Shown one piece after another: positions 61,190-64,000 of a DNA stretch of 64,000 nucleotides; position 1 is the first letter of the stretch, and each line of letters begins with the position of its first letter. The notes beneath the pieces were generated by a model. It worked only from the letters and a program-made list of their open reading frames with translations. It had not been told where the DNA came from and ran no database searches. Origin of the DNA: Chitinophaga pinensis. Its GTDB lineage: Bacteria > Bacteroidota > Bacteroidia > Chitinophagales > CAMDFR01. Position numbers and translations under genes: made by a program. The DNA is taken from the NCBI GenBank assembly GCA_945860705.1, contig CAMART010000015.1, positions 1-64,000 on the forward strand. The letters run 5' to 3'.

Positions 61190-62962
61190 CTACCTTGTAT
61201 TGCTATAATCTGGGTCGAATAAATTATAATTGTCATACGATTTCCTATTGTAAAAACTAACTGGAATTTGGTAGTTGAAATTATAATCGCTAATATTATT
61301 GGGATAATACGCAAAACTAACTTCTATAAATCCAAGACCTATATCTGGATTATTGAGCCTAAATCCTACTCCATATGCCTGAGTAAGTTGTCTATTGTAT
61401 AATAATGAGGTATTTGAATTGGAAATGCCAAATACACCAATATCTGCAAATGCAAATAAGCTCAAATTAAATCCTGCAAAAGAATAGGGACAATACACTA
61501 CTGGCTCAATATTTAAAGTATAATTTTGAGAGGAATAAAATGCTCTTTTGTCGCTATATCCGATTATTTGATTGGTACTAAATGGTATTTCTTTTGGCTT
61601 ATTAAAATAAAGTTGCATTTGATTGTATACAAAATATCTACAACTCCATTTTTTGATGTTATATAATGGTGATATATAATTTAGTCGCAGTTTTAAGTCG
61701 AATTCATTATTGTTGTATTGATTAATATAACTTGCAAGTTTTGATTCAATAAATATGTGACCTAATTTTTTTGGATAGATACTATAGTTTACAGCTACAG
61801 CAAAATAGAGTTTGTTTTTCTGTTTTTCAAAATAATCAACCCCTAGACTAATATTTGCATTGAGCCCACGAGGTAGAAAAGAAAATCTATTTGGGTTGAA
61901 AATATTTTTTTCTTTGTAGTAGTTCCAATTAGCTATGCCTATACTAGCTATATAAAATCTTCGAATAAAATAATACTCTCTCTTATCTTTATCTTCTGCA
62001 AATGGACGTTTTGTATATTGATTGACATATGCATTAGCAGATAAAATAATTCTACTAGAGTTCCATGCTTCATTTTTTATCTTTGGATTTAAAGAAAATG
62101 CCAACCAAGTAGTATTTCTAAATAAGTGGTTTTCTCTATTACTAGTACCATCATAATTGATGTTTTGTCTATAAAAATAATTATCAAATCTTCCAGCCCA
62201 TCTAGTTTTTTCTGATACGAAATTTCGCTCCATCTTCCATCCATAATATTGATTTCGTCTATCTAGATATATATCTGGTCCTATCCTAACTCTTGATTTT
62301 TTTATTTGATTCCAATATAAATGCGTTTGATATCTTATTATATTTTTTGCGTCATAGTTGAGTGCTACACTCTGTAACATCTCTATAGGATAACCCAAAA
62401 AACTATTATAATCTATGCCAATACCTATTCTATCGCCAGCTATATCTGGAGAAATGTATCCGCTTAGCTTGTCTTGCATGATCACTTCTACTTTTGCTGA
62501 ACATGAATCTATTTGTATTATTTTTATCAGTATATCTTTATTATGAGGATTGTCTCTTATGTTTTTCTCTGTTTGAGCAAAGATAGACGCCTCTATGATA
62601 TCTCCTTCTTCAAAAAGCAATAATTTGTATGCGTATCTTTTTGGAGTATTAAAGGTAACTTTATTTATAAATTTGGCAAATGAAGACAAGGAATCGTTAG
62701 TAGGCTTATCTACACTTAAACCAACCGGGTCTATAACTTTTACGGTTATTTGATCAATCGTAAGCCCTTCGTATTGTTTATATAATTCTTCCGGTTTTAG
62801 TTTAGTATACTTATCATGTATTTGAGAGAATTCATTGAGTCTGATAGCTAGTTTCTTTTTTAAATCAAAAGTTTTATTCTTGGAGCTAGTAATTTTCTGT
62901 CCACTACAAATAAATGTATGGAGAAATATTATACTAATTACAAAAAATAAATTTTTATTCAA
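61190..62962 (-). CDS. BamA/TamA-like outer-membrane protein
   Basis: 590 residues. Signal peptide ending in HTFICSGQ. A POTRA-like region (about residues 70-150: QITVKVIDPVGLSVDK, TPKRYAYKLLLFEEGDIIEASIFAQTEKNIRDNPH) precedes a beta-barrel of about 16 strands ending in a loop that contains YNFNYQIPVSFYNRK. The POTRA and barrel suggest a BamA/TamA superfamily role in outer-membrane protein assembly or in transport. The start is TTG at 62962. Single gene, ends 2 nt from the convergent reductase. Confidence 0.78.
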   Translation of the reverse strand: MNKNLFFVISIIFLHTFICSGQKITSSKNKTFDLKKKLAIRLNEFSQIHDKYTKLKPEELYKQYEGLTIDQITVKVIDPVGLSVDKPTNDSLSSFAKFINKVTFNTPKRYAYKLLLFEEGDIIEASIFAQTEKNIRDNPHNKDILIKIIQIDSCSAKVEVIMQDKLSGYISPDIAGDRIGIGIDYNSFLGYPIEMLQSVALNYDAKNIIRYQTHLYWNQIKKSRVRIGPDIYLDRRNQYYGWKMERNFVSEKTRWAGRFDNYFYRQNINYDGTSNRENHLFRNTTWLAFSLNPKIKNEAWNSSRIILSANAYVNQYTKRPFAEDKDKREYYFIRRFYIASIGIANWNYYKEKNIFNPNRFSFLPRGLNANISLGVDYFEKQKNKLYFAVAVNYSIYPKKLGHIFIESKLASYINQYNNNEFDLKLRLNYISPLYNIKKWSCRYFVYNQMQLYFNKPKEIPFSTNQIIGYSDKRAFYSSQNYTLNIEPVVYCPYSFAGFNLSLFAFADIGVFGISNSNTSLLYNRQLTQAYGVGFRLNNPDIGLGFIEVSFAYYPNNISDYNFNYQIPVSFYNRKSYDNYNLFDPDYSNTR

Positions 62963-63443
62963 TTAACTATTATTTATAGTTAAATATAATAATTATTTCT
63001 TTTATAAATAAAAATATTTGAACTAACCAGATAAGTCAGAAATGCCTAATGTTTATGCCAATCGTCATTGAATAGTTTTATCTACAAAACAAGTTTGCTT
63101 ATATGCTTTGAACAATGCATCATTAAAATGGTGTGGCAGATAAACTTACAATATATTTAAAATAATATTGCCACACCTTATTTTAATGGGTATAAGTAAA
63201 TGTAGTTTTGTGATAAAAGGATTCAAAGACTTGATTTTTTCCTTCTTTTTTATCAAGAAAAAAGAAGTCGCCAAAGGCAAAAAAATGCATATATACTATT
63301 ATGTATTCTTATTTACAAGTAAATCGTGGTCTAAATTAGTAATCCTGAAAAATATATTCTAAGTATTAATAAATAAACTAATTGATAAATAAAATCCATA
63401 GTACCTTTACGAACTAATTCTATAACTTTTTGGTTTACGCTAT
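62963..63443. other. Gene-free stretch with structured DNA
   Basis: No convincing gene. Holds a large imperfect inverted repeat (63121-63138 with 63169-63189; GGTGTGGCA / TGCCACACC), a TAGTTTTG promoter-like box (63203-63210), and an AT-rich hairpin-like CTTGAT...ATCAAG segment (63230-63257) similar to simple repeats seen between genes of Bacteroidota. A small ORF here overlaps these structures and is unlikely to be coding. Confidence 0.5.
63121..63189. repeat. Imperfect inverted repeat with 30-nt loop
   Basis: CATTAAAATGGTGTGGCA (63121-63138) pairs with TGCCACACCTTATTTTAATGG (63169-63189), 9 bp perfect core. The long loop argues against a simple terminator; it could be a remnant of a mobile element end. 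Confidence 0.55.
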
Positions 63444-64000
63444 ATGAAATTACTACTTTCTTACCTCAATAAATACAGAGGACTCATACTACTAACTTTT
63501 GTTTTCGCAGCTTTTAGTCAAGTTTTTTCGCTACTAGACCCTACTTTTCTTGGAAAACTAGTTATAGATGACTTAGGAAAACACCCACATACATTTACAA
63601 ATGGATTACCTAGAAATACAGAACAATTTATTTGGGGTTTAGCAAAGGCGATAGGAATATTGCTAGGTGTAGCTATGGTCAGTAGAATAGCCAAAGCTTT
63701 TCAGGATTACACTCAAAATGTAATAGTCCAAAGACTTGGAGCCGATATGTATTCAGATGGTTTGAAATATTCATTACAACAATCATTTCAAGAATTTGAA
63801 GATAAACAAAGTGGTCAAACGCTCAATATCATTCAAAAAGTAAGACAAGATTGTGAAAAATTTATTAGTTATTTTTTCAATGTACTCTTTATGGCTGTTG
63901 TAGGTATAATCTTTGTAGGCATAATGGCCTATAAAATCTACCCTCCAATCATTCCTGTCTATATAGTAGCAAGTATTATTTTAGGTATTGCCACTTTTTT
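63444..64000 (+). CDS. ABC-type exporter membrane domain (partial, runs off the window)
   Basis: The frame from ATG 63444 stays open for 185 codons to the window edge. It reads MKLLLSYLNKYRGLILLTFV at the start, then membrane segments (LILLTFVFAAFSQVFSLLDP, GIFLLG-like AIGILLGVAMVSRIAKAF, NVLFMAVVGIIFVGIMAYK). The coupling helix region DKQSGQTLNIIQKVRQDCEKF and the layout fit a type IV exporter such as an MsbA-like or peptidase-less multidrug ABC transporter. The ATPase domain is expected beyond 64000. Start codon is the first ATG of the frame. Confidence 0.82.
   Translation, partial: MKLLLSYLNKYRGLILLTFVFAAFSQVFSLLDPTFLGKLVIDDLGKHPHTFTNGLPRNTEQFIWGLAKAIGILLGVAMVSRIAKAFQDYTQNVIVQRLGADMYSDGLKYSLQQSFQEFEDKQSGQTLNIIQKVRQDCEKFISYFFNVLFMAVVGIIFVGIMAYKIYPPIIPVYIVASIILGIATF

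Noticed and set aside
63168-63362. 64-residue ORF on the plus strand
   Set aside because: It overlaps the inverted repeat and low-complexity hairpin DNA, with Lys/Phe-rich composition and no family features.
1-64000. tRNA, rRNA, CRISPR, or complete insertion sequence
   Set aside because: No cloverleaf-like intergenic sequence, no rRNA-like conserved stretch, no direct repeat-spacer array outside genes, and no transposase reading frame were found.

Overview
The window looks like a chromosomal segment of a low-GC Bacteroidota, probably a Chitinophagales- or Cytophagales-like environmental bacterium. Reasons: AT-rich DNA; many promoters matching the Bacteroidota box TAnnTTTG; no Shine-Dalgarno-type spacing; type IX secretion (T9SS) C-terminal sorting domains; a type III glutamine synthetase; a carboxypeptidase-regulatory-domain TonB receptor; and a trifunctional MMPL/acyltransferase/methyltransferase protein of the kind found near flexirubin-type pigment genes. 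No rRNA, tRNA or CRISPR was found.

Layout. 1-3.2 kb: pyrF, a DUF2059 protein, a lipoprotein and ahcY. 3.28-8.0 kb: a cobalamin-riboswitch operon with a BtuG-like surface propeller carrying a T9SS tail, then a BtuF-like lipoprotein, BtuC and BtuD, but no BtuB receptor gene. 8.0-10.1 kb: AlkB-like dioxygenase, HMG-CoA lyase, a secreted protein. 10.2-14.0 kb: two tandem paralogous T9SS cargo proteins. 14.2-20.2 kb: a foreign-looking island of same-direction genes (Crp/Fnr regulator, self-sufficient hydroxylase fusion, barrel protein, EF-hand/coiled-coil protein, HNH nuclease, small membrane protein, 18-residue-repeat protein) separated by 136-138 nt imperfect palindromes with attC-like geometry. 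This is the most unusual part of the window. 20.6-26.3 kb: VOC protein, lipoprotein and a surface-glycan cluster (GT4, two DegT aminotransferases, a PglC/WcaJ-type transferase). 26.4-33.0 kb: a 2-oxoacid dehydrogenase E2, a diheme cytochrome with its beta-helix partner, lipoprotein, YcxB-like protein and a DUF4143 ATPase. 33.0-40.5 kb: glnN and a five-gene minus-strand operon (secreted protein, membrane metallophosphoesterase, SufE, YkgJ, polytopic membrane protein). 40.6-45.5 kb: BatA-like protein, catalytically degraded dihydroorotase, DUF4199 protein, GtrB-like GT2. 45.5-50.6 kb: TPR protein, glyA, small membrane proteins, GyrI-like domain protein, lipoprotein, LuxE-like acyl transferase. 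50.6-53.0 kb: a TonB-dependent receptor broken by one frameshift. 53.1-61.2 kb: a tightly overlapping lipid/pigment-type operon (dehydratase, GT2-DUF2062, trifunctional fusion, CrtI-like oxidoreductase) with a divergent FAD reductase. 61.2-64 kb: BamA/TamA-like protein, a gene-free stretch, and an ABC exporter running off the end.

The lead finding is the 14.2-20.2 kb array. Each palindrome has the same order of parts, the stems vary by compensating changes, and the start of a cassette is complementary to that cassette's own end (perfect over 10 nt for the first cassette). That is the signature expected of integron gene cassettes, but the boxes differ from the textbook consensus and no integrase is in the window. 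All assignments here come from reading the sequence and from family knowledge; no database search was possible.
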